Positions 27,338 through 35,984 of a DNA stretch of 64,000 nt are shown in pieces; the stretch's first letter is position 1, and each line of letters starts with the position of its first letter. The DNA comes from Kerstersia gyiorum (GTDB lineage Bacteria > Pseudomonadota > Gammaproteobacteria > Burkholderiales > Burkholderiaceae_B), in NCBI RefSeq assembly GCF_004216755.1, contig NZ_SGWZ01000004.1, forward strand, positions 1-64,000. Direction: 5' to 3'. Under the pieces are notes generated by a model, which was not told the origin of the DNA, ran no database searches, and saw only the letters and a list, made by a program, of their open reading frames with translations. A program made the translations under genes and the position numbers.

Positions 27338-28379
27338 TGCCGCTGTCGCCTTGCACCGCGTGGTCGATCGCTTGCAGTTCCTCGGTACTGAAGGCAGTGT
27401 TGGCAAGCGCAGCCAGGTTTTCATCCAGTTGCGCGGTGGAGGACGCTCCGACCAGCACTGAGGAAACCCGGTGGTTGCGCAACAGCCAGGCGATGGCAAG
27501 CTGCGCCAGGGTCTGGCCACGTTCGCGGGCGATGGCGGCCAGGTCGCGCAGCCGGCGCAGATTGTCTTCCGACAGATGGGACGCATCGAAGGAAAAACGC
27601 TTGGAGGCGTGTGCGGCGTTGCGGTCTTGCAGGAAACGGTCGGTCAGCAGGCCCTGAGCCAGGGGGGTAAAGGCGATCAGGCCCAGGCCGGTTTGCTCCA
27701 GGGTATCGAGCAGGCCATCTTCTACCCAGCGGTTCAACAGCGAATAGGCCGGCTGGTGGATGACCAGCGGCGTTCCCAGGCTGCGAGCGACTTCCACGGC
27801 GCGCTGCGTGCGTTCGGCAGAATAAGACGAAATGCCTACATAGAGCGCCTTGCCCTGGCGCACGATGGTATCGAGCGCGCCTATGGTTTCTTCGATGGGG
27901 GTATCGGGGTCGACACGGTGGGAGTAGAAAATGTCTACGTAGTCGGTGCTGAGGCGGCGCAGGGATTCGTCCAGACTGTTGATCAGGTACTTGCGCGAGC
28001 CGAAATTGCCATAGGGGCCGGGCCAGTGCGGCCAGCCTGCCTTGGTGGAGACCACCAGTTCGCTACGGTAGGGCCGGAACTCATTGCGTAGCAGGCGGCC
28101 GAAGTTTTCTTCTGCCGAGCCATGTGGCGGGCCGTAATTGTTCGCCAGGTCGAAGTGGGTAATGCCGCGATCAAAGGCATGCGTGAGAATGTCGCGCTGC
28201 CGGGAAAAGGGATGCTCGTCGCCGAAGTTCCACCATAGGCCGAGCGAAATTGGCGGCAGCAGCAGGCCGCTGTTGCCGACGCGACGGTAGGCGTGGTGGC
28301 TGTAGCGGTCGGGGGCCGCTTGCCACGGGCGGTGGATGTCTGGGACGGTGTTCAGGAATCTGACTTCGCGGCTGGTCAT
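27306..28379 (-). CDS. Aldo/keto reductase, L-glyceraldehyde-3-phosphate reductase-like
   Basis: NADPH-dependent oxidoreductase of 357 residues with a TIM-barrel fold. It carries the hallmarks of the YghZ/Gpr subfamily: PAISLGLWWNFGDE-like start, FDLANNYGPPHGSAEENFGR with the catalytic aspartate and tyrosine, STKAGWPHWPGPYGNFGSRK with the catalytic lysine, and FYSHRVDPDTPIEETIGALD with histidine. The start at 28379 (MTSREV) fits family length; a longer frame to 28472 is unlikely. Such enzymes detoxify aldehydes such as methylglyoxal or reduce L-glyceraldehyde 3-phosphate. Convergent with the GNAT gene. Confidence 0.88.
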   Translation of the reverse strand: MTSREVRFLNTVPDIHRPWQAAPDRYSHHAYRRVGNSGLLLPPISLGLWWNFGDEHPFSRQRDILTHAFDRGITHFDLANNYGPPHGSAEENFGRLLRNEFRPYRSELVVSTKAGWPHWPGPYGNFGSRKYLINSLDESLRRLSTDYVDIFYSHRVDPDTPIEETIGALDTIVRQGKALYVGISSYSAERTQRAVEVARSLGTPLVIHQPAYSLLNRWVEDGLLDTLEQTGLGLIAFTPLAQGLLTDRFLQDRNAAHASKRFSFDASHLSEDNLRRLRDLAAIARERGQTLAQLAIAWLLRNHRVSSVLVGASSTAQLDENLAALANTAFSTEELQAIDHAVQGDSGINLWAQSSDL

Positions 28380-28656
28380 GGACAGGAATAGGTGTTCTAG
28401 GGAATGCAGGTGGGAGATGCGCCTGCCGGGCAGGCGGCACCTCGTCGGACGCCGGCCAACAGGCCCGGGCATGGGTGGAAATCATTTTAGGAGTGCAGGA
28501 TCGGGGCGCGATGGACTAACAAGTCATGAGCAAGTGTGCGCTGGTTATGAAGCCTGGCTCGGGCCGGCACGGCAGGGTGCAGGCGCAGTTGCCATGCCGT
28601 CCTGAGCATTAGCATATTGCGAAGTGATTATTCAAAAAATGGGGCGGCCCCCATAA

Positions 28657-28689
28657 CCTTGTCTGGTCAATGATTGTTGCCAGACAAGG
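28657..28689 (+). promoter_or_regulatory. Hairpin covering the metY ribosome binding site
   Basis: CCTTGTCTGG (28657-28666) and CCAGACAAGG (28680-28689) form a perfect 10-bp stem with a 13-base loop. The right arm contains the AAGGA ribosome binding site of metY, whose ATG is nine bases further. Formation of the hairpin would block translation. It could equally be a symmetric protein-binding site. Confidence 0.6.
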
Positions 28690-28698
28690 AACCGCATC

Positions 28699-29994
28699 AT
28701 GCCGCAACAGGAAACACCCGACTGGAAATTCGAGACGGTCGCCGTACATGGCGGCTACTCCCCGGAACCGACTACCCGTGCGGTGGCCGTTCCCATCTAC
28801 CAGACCGCCGCCTTCTCGTTCGACAATACCCAGCATGGCGCGGATCTCTTCGACCTGAAAGTCGAAGGGAATATCTACACCCGCGTAACCAATCCGACCA
28901 ACGCCGTGCTGGAAGCGCGCGTGGCGGCGCTGGAGGGCGGTGTCGGTGCGTTGGCGCTGGCGTCGGGCCAGGCTGCGGTGACCTATTCGATCCTGACGCT
29001 GGCCGAGGCGGGTGACAACATCATTTCCGCCTCCACGCTCTACGGCGGCACCTACAACCTGTTTGCCCACACCTTGCCGCAGTTCGGCATCCAGACGCGC
29101 TTTGCCGATGGCGCCGATCCGGCATCCTTCGACGGGCTGTTCGATACCCGCACCAAGGCCGTGTTCGTGGAATCCATCGGCAATCCGTTGGGCAACATTA
29201 CCGATATTGCCGCCATTGCCGAGATCGCGCACCGCCATGGCGTACCGCTCATCGTTGACAACACGGTGGCCACGCCTTATCTATTGCGGCCCATCGAGCA
29301 TGGCGCGGATATCGTGGTTCATTCGCTTACCAAGTATCTGGGCGGGCATGGCACGACACTGGGCGGCGCCATCGTGGATTCGGGGCGCTTTCCGTGGGCC
29401 GAGCATAAGGACCGCTACCCGCGCCTCAATGAACCCGACGTCAGCTATCACGGCGTGATATTTACCGAGGCCCTGGGTGAGGCCGCTTACATCGGGCGGG
29501 CGCGGGTCGTGCCGCTGCGCAATACCGGTGCGGCGCTGTCGCCTTTCAATGCTTTCCTGATCCTGCAGGGCATAGAAACCCTGGGCCTGCGCCTGGATCG
29601 CATCAACAGCAACAGCCTGGCAGTCGCGCAGTTCCTGCAGGCACATCCCAAGGTGGAATGGGTCAGTTATGCAGCGCTGCCTGGTCATCCCGACCATGCC
29701 CTGGCGCTCAAGTACCTGGGCGGGCAGGCGTCTGGCGTGCTGACGTTCGGCGTCAAGGGCGGGCGTGAAGCTGGCGCCCGTTTCCTGGACGCATTGCAGC
29801 TGTTTACCCGCCTGGTGAATATCGGCGACGCGAAGTCGCTGGCGACGCACCCGGCCTCCACCACGCATCGTCAGTTGTCGGCAGAAGAGCTGCTCAAGGC
29901 TGGCGTGCGCGAGGAAACCGTGCGCCTGTCCATAGGCATTGAACACATCGAAGATTTGCGCGCCGATCTCGACCAGGCCCTGGCCCGTATTTGA
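28699..29994 (+). CDS. metY: O-acetylhomoserine sulfhydrylase (aminocarboxypropyltransferase)
   Basis: PLP enzyme of 431 residues that makes homocysteine from O-acetylhomoserine and sulfide (or methionine from methanethiol), the direct sulfhydrylation route. Cys/Met-metabolism motifs: FETVAVHGGYSPEPTTRAVA at the start, ASGQAAVTY, the lysine loop HSLTKYLGGHG with K212 for PLP, and a C-terminal RLSIGIEHIEDL. Length is normal for MetY rather than MetZ. A hairpin that covers its ribosome binding site precedes it. The next genes are two MetQ-like binding proteins and an oxygenase, suggesting a sulfur or methionine supply group. Confidence 0.93.
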   Translation: MPQQETPDWKFETVAVHGGYSPEPTTRAVAVPIYQTAAFSFDNTQHGADLFDLKVEGNIYTRVTNPTNAVLEARVAALEGGVGALALASGQAAVTYSILTLAEAGDNIISASTLYGGTYNLFAHTLPQFGIQTRFADGADPASFDGLFDTRTKAVFVESIGNPLGNITDIAAIAEIAHRHGVPLIVDNTVATPYLLRPIEHGADIVVHSLTKYLGGHGTTLGGAIVDSGRFPWAEHKDRYPRLNEPDVSYHGVIFTEALGEAAYIGRARVVPLRNTGAALSPFNAFLILQGIETLGLRLDRINSNSLAVAQFLQAHPKVEWVSYAALPGHPDHALALKYLGGQASGVLTFGVKGGREAGARFLDALQLFTRLVNIGDAKSLATHPASTTHRQLSAEELLKAGVREETVRLSIGIEHIEDLRADLDQALARI

Positions 29995-30054
29995 TTCCAT
30001 GGAAGGCATTGCGCCTTTCCTCCCCCCCATTGCAAAGCAGAGTTGTTTGCCGTT

Positions 30055-30861
30055 ATGTTGAAAATCAAGAAAACCTTGTGGGCCGGCGTGATCCTTGCGC
30101 TGTCGTTCGGTGCAGCCGCCGAAGCCCAGACCACGATACGCCTGGGCATCAGTGGTGGCGTTATGGAAGATGTGGCTGAAGCTGCCAGCCAGGCAGCCGC
30201 CCGGGAGGGAGAAATCCGGATCAAGCCGGTGGTGTTCACCGGGCATCTCAATGCCAATGGCCCGCTCAATGACGGCGATCTGGATGCCAATGCTTTCCAG
30301 CATGAACCCTACCTGCGCGGACAGGTGCGAGCGCATGGCTACGCGTTGGCTCCGGTCGCGCGCACGCTGAGCGCGCCGCTGGGTATCTATTCGCGCAAAT
30401 ACAAGTCGCTGGAAGAACTGCCGGAAGGCGCGCTGGTGGGTATTCCGGGCGACGATACCAATCGCAATCGGGCCTTGCTGCTGTTGCAGCATTACGGACT
30501 GATCACGTTGCGCGCCGATCTCGATGTCAACAAAGGGGACAACGCGACGGCGCTGGATATCGTGGCCAATCCCAGGAAGCTGGACATCCGTGAGATCGAC
30601 TCGCTGATCCTGGCACGCGCCCTGGATGATGTCGACGCCGGAGCGATCATCACGGCGGAAGCGTCGCAGGCCGGGCTGTTGCCGGCGCGTGACGCCATTG
30701 CCATCGAGCCGCCTGGCGGTCCGTATGCCAATGTGCTGGTGGTGCGCGAACAAGACCGCGAGCAACCCTGGGTGGCGCCGCTGACGCGAGCCTTCCAGTC
30801 CGACGAAGTCCGCCAGTTGCTGGCCACGCGCTACAGCGGCACCCTGCTGCCGGCATTCTAA
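30055..30861 (+). CDS. NlpA/MetQ-family periplasmic binding protein 1
   Basis: A 268-residue binding protein of the NlpA family, whose members usually carry methionine or related sulfur compounds to a MetNI transporter. Signal peptide MLKIKKTLWAGVILALSFGA with probable cleavage after AEA; there is no lipobox cysteine, so it should be a soluble periplasmic protein, unlike E. coli MetQ. Family features: DANAFQHEPYLRG, APLGIYSRKYKSLEELPEGA, and ANPRKLDIREIDS. ATG 30055 is preferred over a TTG at 30043. It follows metY by 60 bases and ends at a strong terminator. No permease or ATPase gene is nearby. Confidence 0.88.
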   Translation: MLKIKKTLWAGVILALSFGAAAEAQTTIRLGISGGVMEDVAEAASQAAAREGEIRIKPVVFTGHLNANGPLNDGDLDANAFQHEPYLRGQVRAHGYALAPVARTLSAPLGIYSRKYKSLEELPEGALVGIPGDDTNRNRALLLLQHYGLITLRADLDVNKGDNATALDIVANPRKLDIREIDSLILARALDDVDAGAIITAEASQAGLLPARDAIAIEPPGGPYANVLVVREQDREQPWVAPLTRAFQSDEVRQLLATRYSGTLLPAF

Positions 30862-30866
30862 GCCCC

Positions 30867-30899
30867 GGCCCTGCTGTTACCGTCTTGCAGGGCCTTTTT
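30867..30899 (+). terminator. Rho-independent terminator after binding protein 1
   Basis: GGCCCTGC (30867-30874) and GCAGGGCC (30887-30894) form a perfect 8-bp stem with TTTTT following at 30895-30899. It separates the metY-binding-protein transcript from the oxygenase gene, which begins 29 bases later. Confidence 0.9.
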
Positions 30900-30928
30900 C
30901 ATTTTCCCGTTCCGGATCGTTCATTGCC

Positions 30929-31969
30929 ATGAGTCTTGATCTTCATAACGAAAGCCTGCCCATTCTCGACCTGTCGCTGCTTAATGGCGATGCCGGGCAA
31001 CGCGAAGCCTTCCTTGCCGATTTGCGCTATGCCGCCCGCGAGATCGGCTTCTTCTATATCAAGGGCCATGGCATCCGGCCTGAACTGCTGCACGCGGTGA
31101 AACAACGGGCACGCGAGTTCTTTGCCCTGCCGCAAGCTGACAAGCTGGCGGTGCAGATGATCCATTCACCGCATTTCCGTGGCTATTCGCTGGCGGCGGC
31201 GGAGTACACGCGCGGTCACCAGGACTGGCGCGAACAGTTCGATATCGGTGCCGAACGCGCAGTGCGCGACATCGGGCCGGGTAGCCCGCCGTGGGCACGC
31301 CTGCAGGGGCCCAACCTGTGGCCCGACGCGGCCTTGCCCGAGCTGCGTCCGGTGTTGCAGGAATGGCAGGCGGAAATGACGCGCACTACGCTGCGCCTGT
31401 TGCGGGCTTTTGCGCTGGCGCTGGGGCTGGAGGAAAACGCATTCGACGCGCTTTATGGACGCGAACCGAATGAACATGCCAAGATTATTCGCTACCCCGG
31501 CCGCGAGCAAACCAGTAGCGACCAGGGGGTGGGGCCGCACAAGGACAGCGGCTTGATTACTTTCGTGCTGCAGGACGAGCAGGGCGGCCTGCAGGTGGAG
31601 GGCAAGGATGGCCGCTGGATAGATGCGCATCCCATAGAAAATACCTTCGTGGTGAATATCGGCGAGTTGCTGGAATTGGCGACCAACGGCTACCTGCGCG
31701 CCACCGTTCATCAGGTGATTACCCCGCCCTCGGGGCGCGACCGCCTGTCCGTAGCCTTCTTCCTGGGCGCCAGGCTGGATGCCGAAGTGCCCCTGTACCG
31801 CCTGCCGTCAGAATTGGCGGCGCAGGCACTGGGCCCGGAGACAGATCCGCTCAATCCCTTGTTGCGCCAGGTCGGCCTGAATTACCTGAAAGGGCGGTTG
31901 CGCTCACATCCGGATGTCGCGCAGCGTTATTACGCGGACGTACTGGACAAGACCGGCGTGCACGCCTGA
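30929..31969 (+). CDS. Isopenicillin N synthase-like Fe(II)/2-oxoglutarate oxygenase
   Basis: A 346-residue non-heme iron oxygenase. The N-terminal DIOX_N region (PILDLSLLNGD, then ARE IGFFYIKGHG) precedes the 2OG-Fe(II) domain. Iron ligands are H204 and D206 in GPHKDSGLI and H261 in TVHQVITP; the co-substrate-binding RxS is R272/S274. Family members hydroxylate, desaturate or cyclise diverse small molecules, so the substrate cannot be named. It sits between two MetQ-like binding proteins and close to metY, which hints at oxidative release of sulfur from an organosulfur compound; this is inference. Confidence 0.85.
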   Translation: MSLDLHNESLPILDLSLLNGDAGQREAFLADLRYAAREIGFFYIKGHGIRPELLHAVKQRAREFFALPQADKLAVQMIHSPHFRGYSLAAAEYTRGHQDWREQFDIGAERAVRDIGPGSPPWARLQGPNLWPDAALPELRPVLQEWQAEMTRTTLRLLRAFALALGLEENAFDALYGREPNEHAKIIRYPGREQTSSDQGVGPHKDSGLITFVLQDEQGGLQVEGKDGRWIDAHPIENTFVVNIGELLELATNGYLRATVHQVITPPSGRDRLSVAFFLGARLDAEVPLYRLPSELAAQALGPETDPLNPLLRQVGLNYLKGRLRSHPDVAQRYYADVLDKTGVHA

Positions 31970-31987
31970 TTACCTGGCCGGCTGACA

Positions 31988-32026
31988 GGCCGGCCTGCCC
32001 CGTACCCCTCAGCCGGCAGGTCGGCC
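31988..32026 (+). promoter_or_regulatory. Strong hairpin in the leader of binding protein 2
   Basis: GGCCGGCCTGCC (31988-31999) pairs with GGCAGGTCGGCC (32015-32026) over 12 positions with one G-T pair and a 15-base loop. There is no T-run after it. It stands 18 bases after the oxygenase stop and 29 bases before a short upstream ORF, so it may be a transcript-stabilising or regulatory element. Confidence 0.5.
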
Positions 32027-32055
32027 GGCTGCAACGACTCATCGGAGTAAGAGAC

Positions 32056-32082
32056 ATGCATCCGCTTTTCGATTCCAAATAG
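32056..32082 (+). CDS. Eight-residue upstream ORF (MHPLFDSK) before binding protein 2
   Basis: ATG 32056 is preceded by GGAG (32044-32047) at 8-base spacing and encodes MHPLFDSK, ending in TAG 32080-32082. The stop overlaps the AGGAGG ribosome binding site (32081-32086) of the next gene, whose ATG is at 32089. This tight layout fits translational coupling or a leader peptide. I do not recognise the peptide. Confidence 0.45.
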   Translation: MHPLFDSK

Positions 32083-32088
32083 GAGGAC

Positions 32089-32937
32089 ATGGCGCCTGCT
32101 GTATCGCATCCTGCCAGCCGTATGGCACGCTGGCGTCGCCTGCTGGCTGGCGCCATGGTCTGTTTCGGTGCCAGCCTGGGCGCGACCGCCTGGGCGCAAG
32201 CGCCATTGATCGTGGCGGCTGATGCGATCCCGCATGCGGAAATACTGGAGCAGGTGGGGCGTGTTGCCCCGGATCTGAACCTGAAAATCATTGAAATACC
32301 CAATGGCGTGAACCCCAACGCTTTGCTGGCAGGCGGTGACGTGCAGGCGAATTTCTTCCAGCATGTGCCGTATTTGCGTACCCAGGAGGAAGCGCTGGGG
32401 CAGAAGTTCGCCGTGGTTGCCACCGTTCATATTGAGCCGCTGGGTATTTATTCGCGCCGTCATACCTCCCTGAAGAATCTGCCCGAGGGGGCGGTGGTGG
32501 CCTTGCCTAATAATGCCAGCAATCTCAGCCGCGCTTTGTTCCTGCTGCAGGACCAGGGCCTGCTGAGCCTGCGTCCAGGCCTGGAGGACCCGGCCAGCGG
32601 CCTGGCGACGCTTGCCGATATCGCCGGGAACCCACGCAAGTTGCGCATTTCGGAGGTGGAATCACCCTTGCTGCCGCGAGTGCTGCCAGATGTCGATCTG
32701 GCGATCATCAATGGCAACTATGCGCTGGAAGCCGGGCTCAAGCCTGCGACCGACGCCCTGGCACTGGAGCGCGTGGCAGGCAACCCCTATGCCAATGTGT
32801 TGGTGACTTCACAGGCGCTGGCGCAGGACGCGCGGGTGGCGCGGCTGGCGCAAGTGCTGGAATCGCCGCAGATCGCCACCTATATCCGGGACCGCTACGA
32901 GGGTTCGGTGATCCCGGTGCATGAGGCCCGTCCTTAG
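32089..32937 (+). CDS. NlpA/MetQ-family periplasmic binding protein 2
   Basis: A 282-residue NlpA-type binding protein. A signal peptide of about 36 residues (RWRRLLAGAMVCFGASLGAT, cleavage near AWAQA) has a cysteine inside the hydrophobic core but no proper lipobox, so a soluble periplasmic form is likely. Features: EILEQVGRVAP, VQANFFQHVPYLRTQ, HIEPLGIYSRRHTSLKNLPE, and ISEVESPLLPR. A very strong AGGAGG ribosome binding site precedes the ATG. It is a diverged paralogue of the upstream binding protein, with the oxygenase gene between. Its end overlaps the convergent dehydratase gene by four bases. Confidence 0.87.
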   Translation: MAPAVSHPASRMARWRRLLAGAMVCFGASLGATAWAQAPLIVAADAIPHAEILEQVGRVAPDLNLKIIEIPNGVNPNALLAGGDVQANFFQHVPYLRTQEEALGQKFAVVATVHIEPLGIYSRRHTSLKNLPEGAVVALPNNASNLSRALFLLQDQGLLSLRPGLEDPASGLATLADIAGNPRKLRISEVESPLLPRVLPDVDLAIINGNYALEAGLKPATDALALERVAGNPYANVLVTSQALAQDARVARLAQVLESPQIATYIRDRYEGSVIPVHEARP

Positions 32938-33911
32938 GCAGCAGACCCGATATCTGCCGTTCCTGGCTGCTCGTACGCCGGCGGGTGGGCAGCGTGTTGC
33001 GGAGCGATTCCCTGACTGGCCTGGACCGGGGGGATGATGACGCCGCCGCAGACTACCACAATGATGTCATGCAGCCCTGCCAGAACACCGGCCTGGTCGT
33101 AGGCCAGCGCCAGGCTGGCGCCGCAGGCCGGTTCCACCAACAGACGGTGGTCATCAAGGAAATGCTGGCAGGCAAGCAGCGCCTCGGTATCGCTGACGAC
33201 TGCAGGACGGGTGGGGTGGGCCTGCCCCAGCTGAAAGGCCTGTTCGCAGACCTGTTTGGCGGCCAGCGAGCTGGCCACGCTGGTAATGTGTTCCAGCGCG
33301 ACACGCCGGCCCGTCGCCAGGGAGCGGGCAAAGGCATCGGCGCCGTCGGTTTCCGCAGTGATCACTGGAACATGGCCCCAGCCATTGCGGCGCAGGCCTT
33401 CGACCACACCGCAAAACAGCCCGCCACCGCCCACGGACAGGAGGATGGCGTCGGGCGCGGCGGTCGAGGCAGCGAGTTCGTCGATCAGCGACGCATGGCC
33501 CTGCCACAATAGGGGGTCATCGAACGGGTGGATGAAGGCATCCGTTTCCGTCAGCAAGGATTGCGCCAGGGCATTGGCTTCATGCCAGGCAGCGCCATGC
33601 ACGATGAGTTGCGCCTCTTGCCGGCGAATGCGTTCGCGAGCGGCTTCCGGGGTGGATTCGGGCACGACGACCACAACGGCAATGCCCAGATGGCGTCCGG
33701 CATGAGCCACGGCAATGCCGGCATTGCCGCCGGAGGATGCGACAAACCGTTGCTTGCCCTGCTGCGCGTAGCGCGCGCAAGCCAGGCCGATGCCGCGTAT
33801 CTTGAACGATCCCGGCGGCTGCAGTATGTCCAGCTTCAGGCGGATGCGGCGCCCGGCAGCACGGCTGATGGGTTCAGATTCGATCAACGGGGTATTGATA
33901 TGTAGGGTCAT
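32934..33911 (-). CDS. PLP-dependent serine/threonine dehydratase-like enzyme
   Basis: Fold-type II PLP enzyme of 325 residues. The PLP lysine lies in PPGSFKIRGIG, followed by the phosphate-binding SSGGNAG loop and the glycine-rich SVGGGGL that holds the cofactor phosphate. Length and the lack of a regulatory ACT domain fit catabolic L-serine/L-threonine dehydratases of the eukaryotic SDH-like type, which give pyruvate or 2-oxobutyrate and ammonia. The last 30 residues are poorly conserved. It is divergent from a LysR gene that probably controls it. Confidence 0.85.
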   Translation of the reverse strand: MTLHINTPLIESEPISRAAGRRIRLKLDILQPPGSFKIRGIGLACARYAQQGKQRFVASSGGNAGIAVAHAGRHLGIAVVVVVPESTPEAARERIRRQEAQLIVHGAAWHEANALAQSLLTETDAFIHPFDDPLLWQGHASLIDELAASTAAPDAILLSVGGGGLFCGVVEGLRRNGWGHVPVITAETDGADAFARSLATGRRVALEHITSVASSLAAKQVCEQAFQLGQAHPTRPAVVSDTEALLACQHFLDDHRLLVEPACGASLALAYDQAGVLAGLHDIIVVVCGGVIIPPVQASQGIAPQHAAHPPAYEQPGTADIGSAA

Positions 33912-34016
33912 TGGTGCGGGCAGCGGTAAACAGGCGATTGCAAAAGGGTGTGCGGCCAGTGTACGAAATAGCGAAAATGGCGATAATCATCTATTCATTC
34001 AAATAATATTTGCGCC

Positions 34017-34961
34017 ATGAGCACAAATCAGGAAATGACCCTGCTGGCGGAGATGGCCGTATTTGCCAAGGTGGTCGAGGCCGGCAGTTTTTCCGCTGCG
34101 GCCCGCCTGCTTGGCAGCACGCCTTCGGCCACCAGCCGGGCCGTCGCGCGGCTGGAAAAGGCGCTGGGCACTCGGCTATTGCAACGCACGACCCGCAAGC
34201 TGCGCCTGAGTGAAAGCGGGCGCGATGTCTATGCCGGTTGCCAGGACATGGTGCACGCTGCGCAGGCCGTTGTGGCGCGGGCGGGGCGTTTTGATGAAGT
34301 GCCGCGTGGTCTGGTGCGCATGAGCGTGCCCAAGGCAGTGGGGCATTTCGTGGTGCATCCGCACATGCCGGAATTCCTGCGCCGCTACCCCGAGGTGGAT
34401 GTGGAACTGCGCCTGGATGACAGGCCGCTGGATCTCATTGAAGACGGCATGGATCTGGCGATCCGGATTACCGATCAACCCCCGCCCGGCCTGATGGGGC
34501 GGCCCTTGCTCGCGCTAGAGCACAAACTGTGCGCCAGCCCCCGTTATCTGGCATGCCATGGCATGCCGTTGCAGCCGCAGGACCTGAAGCAGCACAGCTG
34601 CATCTATCTCGGGGAAGTGCCCGGGGACGCACGCTGGAAGTTCGTGCGTGGCGGTAAGACCGTCACGGTGCAGGTCAGAGGGCGTTATGCCGCCAACCAT
34701 ACCGGCGTGCGGCTGGACGCTGCCCTGAAGCACCTGGGGATAGCCAGCCTGCCGGATTTCACCGCACGCCAGGCGCTGCGCGAGGGCCGTATCGTACAGG
34801 TGCTGCCAGATTGGTCGTTCAAGACCTCGTACAGCGGCGATGTATGGGTACTATATCCGCCTACCCGGCATCTGCCGCCCAAGCTGCGCGCATTGATGAC
34901 CTTCCTGGCGGAGCGTCTGGGACAGGAACCTGTCCAGGCCGATGAGGCCATGCCTGGCTGA
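34017..34961 (+). CDS. LysR-type transcriptional regulator
   Basis: A 314-residue LysR regulator: N-terminal helix-turn-helix (GSFSAAARLLGSTPSATSRAVARLE) at residues 20-45 and a C-terminal substrate-binding domain with typical MSVPKAVGHF and EDGMDLAIRITD stretches, as in the CrgA/DsdC-like group. It is divergent from the PLP dehydratase gene with a 105-base AT-rich gap between, so it likely regulates that gene. The DODA-type dioxygenase gene lies 54 bases downstream on the same strand, so it could also be linked. Confidence 0.88.
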   Translation: MSTNQEMTLLAEMAVFAKVVEAGSFSAAARLLGSTPSATSRAVARLEKALGTRLLQRTTRKLRLSESGRDVYAGCQDMVHAAQAVVARAGRFDEVPRGLVRMSVPKAVGHFVVHPHMPEFLRRYPEVDVELRLDDRPLDLIEDGMDLAIRITDQPPPGLMGRPLLALEHKLCASPRYLACHGMPLQPQDLKQHSCIYLGEVPGDARWKFVRGGKTVTVQVRGRYAANHTGVRLDAALKHLGIASLPDFTARQALREGRIVQVLPDWSFKTSYSGDVWVLYPPTRHLPPKLRALMTFLAERLGQEPVQADEAMPG

Positions 34962-35015
34962 GCATGCTGCGCCACGACCGATCAAGCATTTTCCGATTTT
35001 TCCGAGTTCTTACGC

Positions 35016-35831
35016 ATGACATCACCATTACCCACCTTTTTCATTTCCCATGGCGGCGGCCCCTGGCCCTGGATGGACGGCATGCTGGACGGGCCCTATG
35101 CCGGCCTGGCGCAGTCGCTGCGGCGCCTGCCCGAAGATGCCGGCGGCGCGCCTCGGGCCATCCTCATGGTGTCGGCCCATTGGGAGGCGCCGGCGTTTAC
35201 CGTGCAGTCGCATCCGCGCCCGCCGATGATCTATGACTATTACGGTTTCCCGGAACACACCTATCACGTCGAATATCCCGCGCCCGGGGATCTGGGATTG
35301 GCGCTTGAGGTCGAAAACCTGATCCGTGCGGCGGGCCTGCCTGTGGCCTGTGATGCGGAACGGGGCTATGACCATGGCGTCTATTCTCCTATGGTGGTGG
35401 CCTATCCCGACGCCCGTATGCCCATCGTGCAATTGTCCTTGATGGCCGGGCTGGAGCCGCAGATTCACGTGGCCTTGGGGCGGGTGCTGGCGCCTTTGCG
35501 CCGCGTCGGCGTCCTGATCATAGGCAGCGGTCTGAGCTATCACAATCTGCGTGCCTTCGGCCCGCAGGCTCGCGAGAGTTCCACCGCCTTCGATGCCTGG
35601 CTGTGTGAGGCCATGGCCCTGCCGGCGCAGGCGCGCACCCAGGCGCTGCTGGATTGGGAATCAGCACCTTATGCGCGCCAGGTGCATCCGCGTGAAGAAC
35701 ACCTGTTGCCCTTGATGGTGGCGGTCGGAGCGGCCGAGCACGAGCCTGCGGCGCTGAGCTATCACGAGACCGGCTTCCGGGGCGGCGTGACGGTATCGAG
35801 TTTTCGTTTCGGCGCCGCGGCTGTTGCATGA
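35016..35831 (+). CDS. DODA-type extradiol ring-cleavage dioxygenase (LigB superfamily)
   Basis: Class III extradiol dioxygenase-like protein, 271 residues. It has the YgiD/DODA pattern: FISHGGGPWPWMDG at the start, SAHWEAPAFTV, YDHGVYSPMVVAYPDA, and GSGLSYHNLRAFGP, with histidines (in HGGG, AHWE and DHGV) suited to bind zinc or iron. Plant and bacterial relatives cleave DOPA or other catechols. The physiological substrate in bacteria is usually unknown. Probably co-transcribed with the LysR gene 54 bases upstream. Confidence 0.87.
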   Translation: MTSPLPTFFISHGGGPWPWMDGMLDGPYAGLAQSLRRLPEDAGGAPRAILMVSAHWEAPAFTVQSHPRPPMIYDYYGFPEHTYHVEYPAPGDLGLALEVENLIRAAGLPVACDAERGYDHGVYSPMVVAYPDARMPIVQLSLMAGLEPQIHVALGRVLAPLRRVGVLIIGSGLSYHNLRAFGPQARESSTAFDAWLCEAMALPAQARTQALLDWESAPYARQVHPREEHLLPLMVAVGAAEHEPAALSYHETGFRGGVTVSSFRFGAAAVA

Positions 35832-35984
35832 GGTGCGCTGCCGCACGCTGACGTGCCTGTATCAGGCGCCGGTAGGGGGAACGGCCCGGTTTGCCGCGAC
35901 AGGTAAAATTTCTTTTTTCGTGCGCCGCGTGCCGTTCAGCCGGCGGCTGTGGCGCTTTAAATATTGGCTGGATGGAATGGGACA

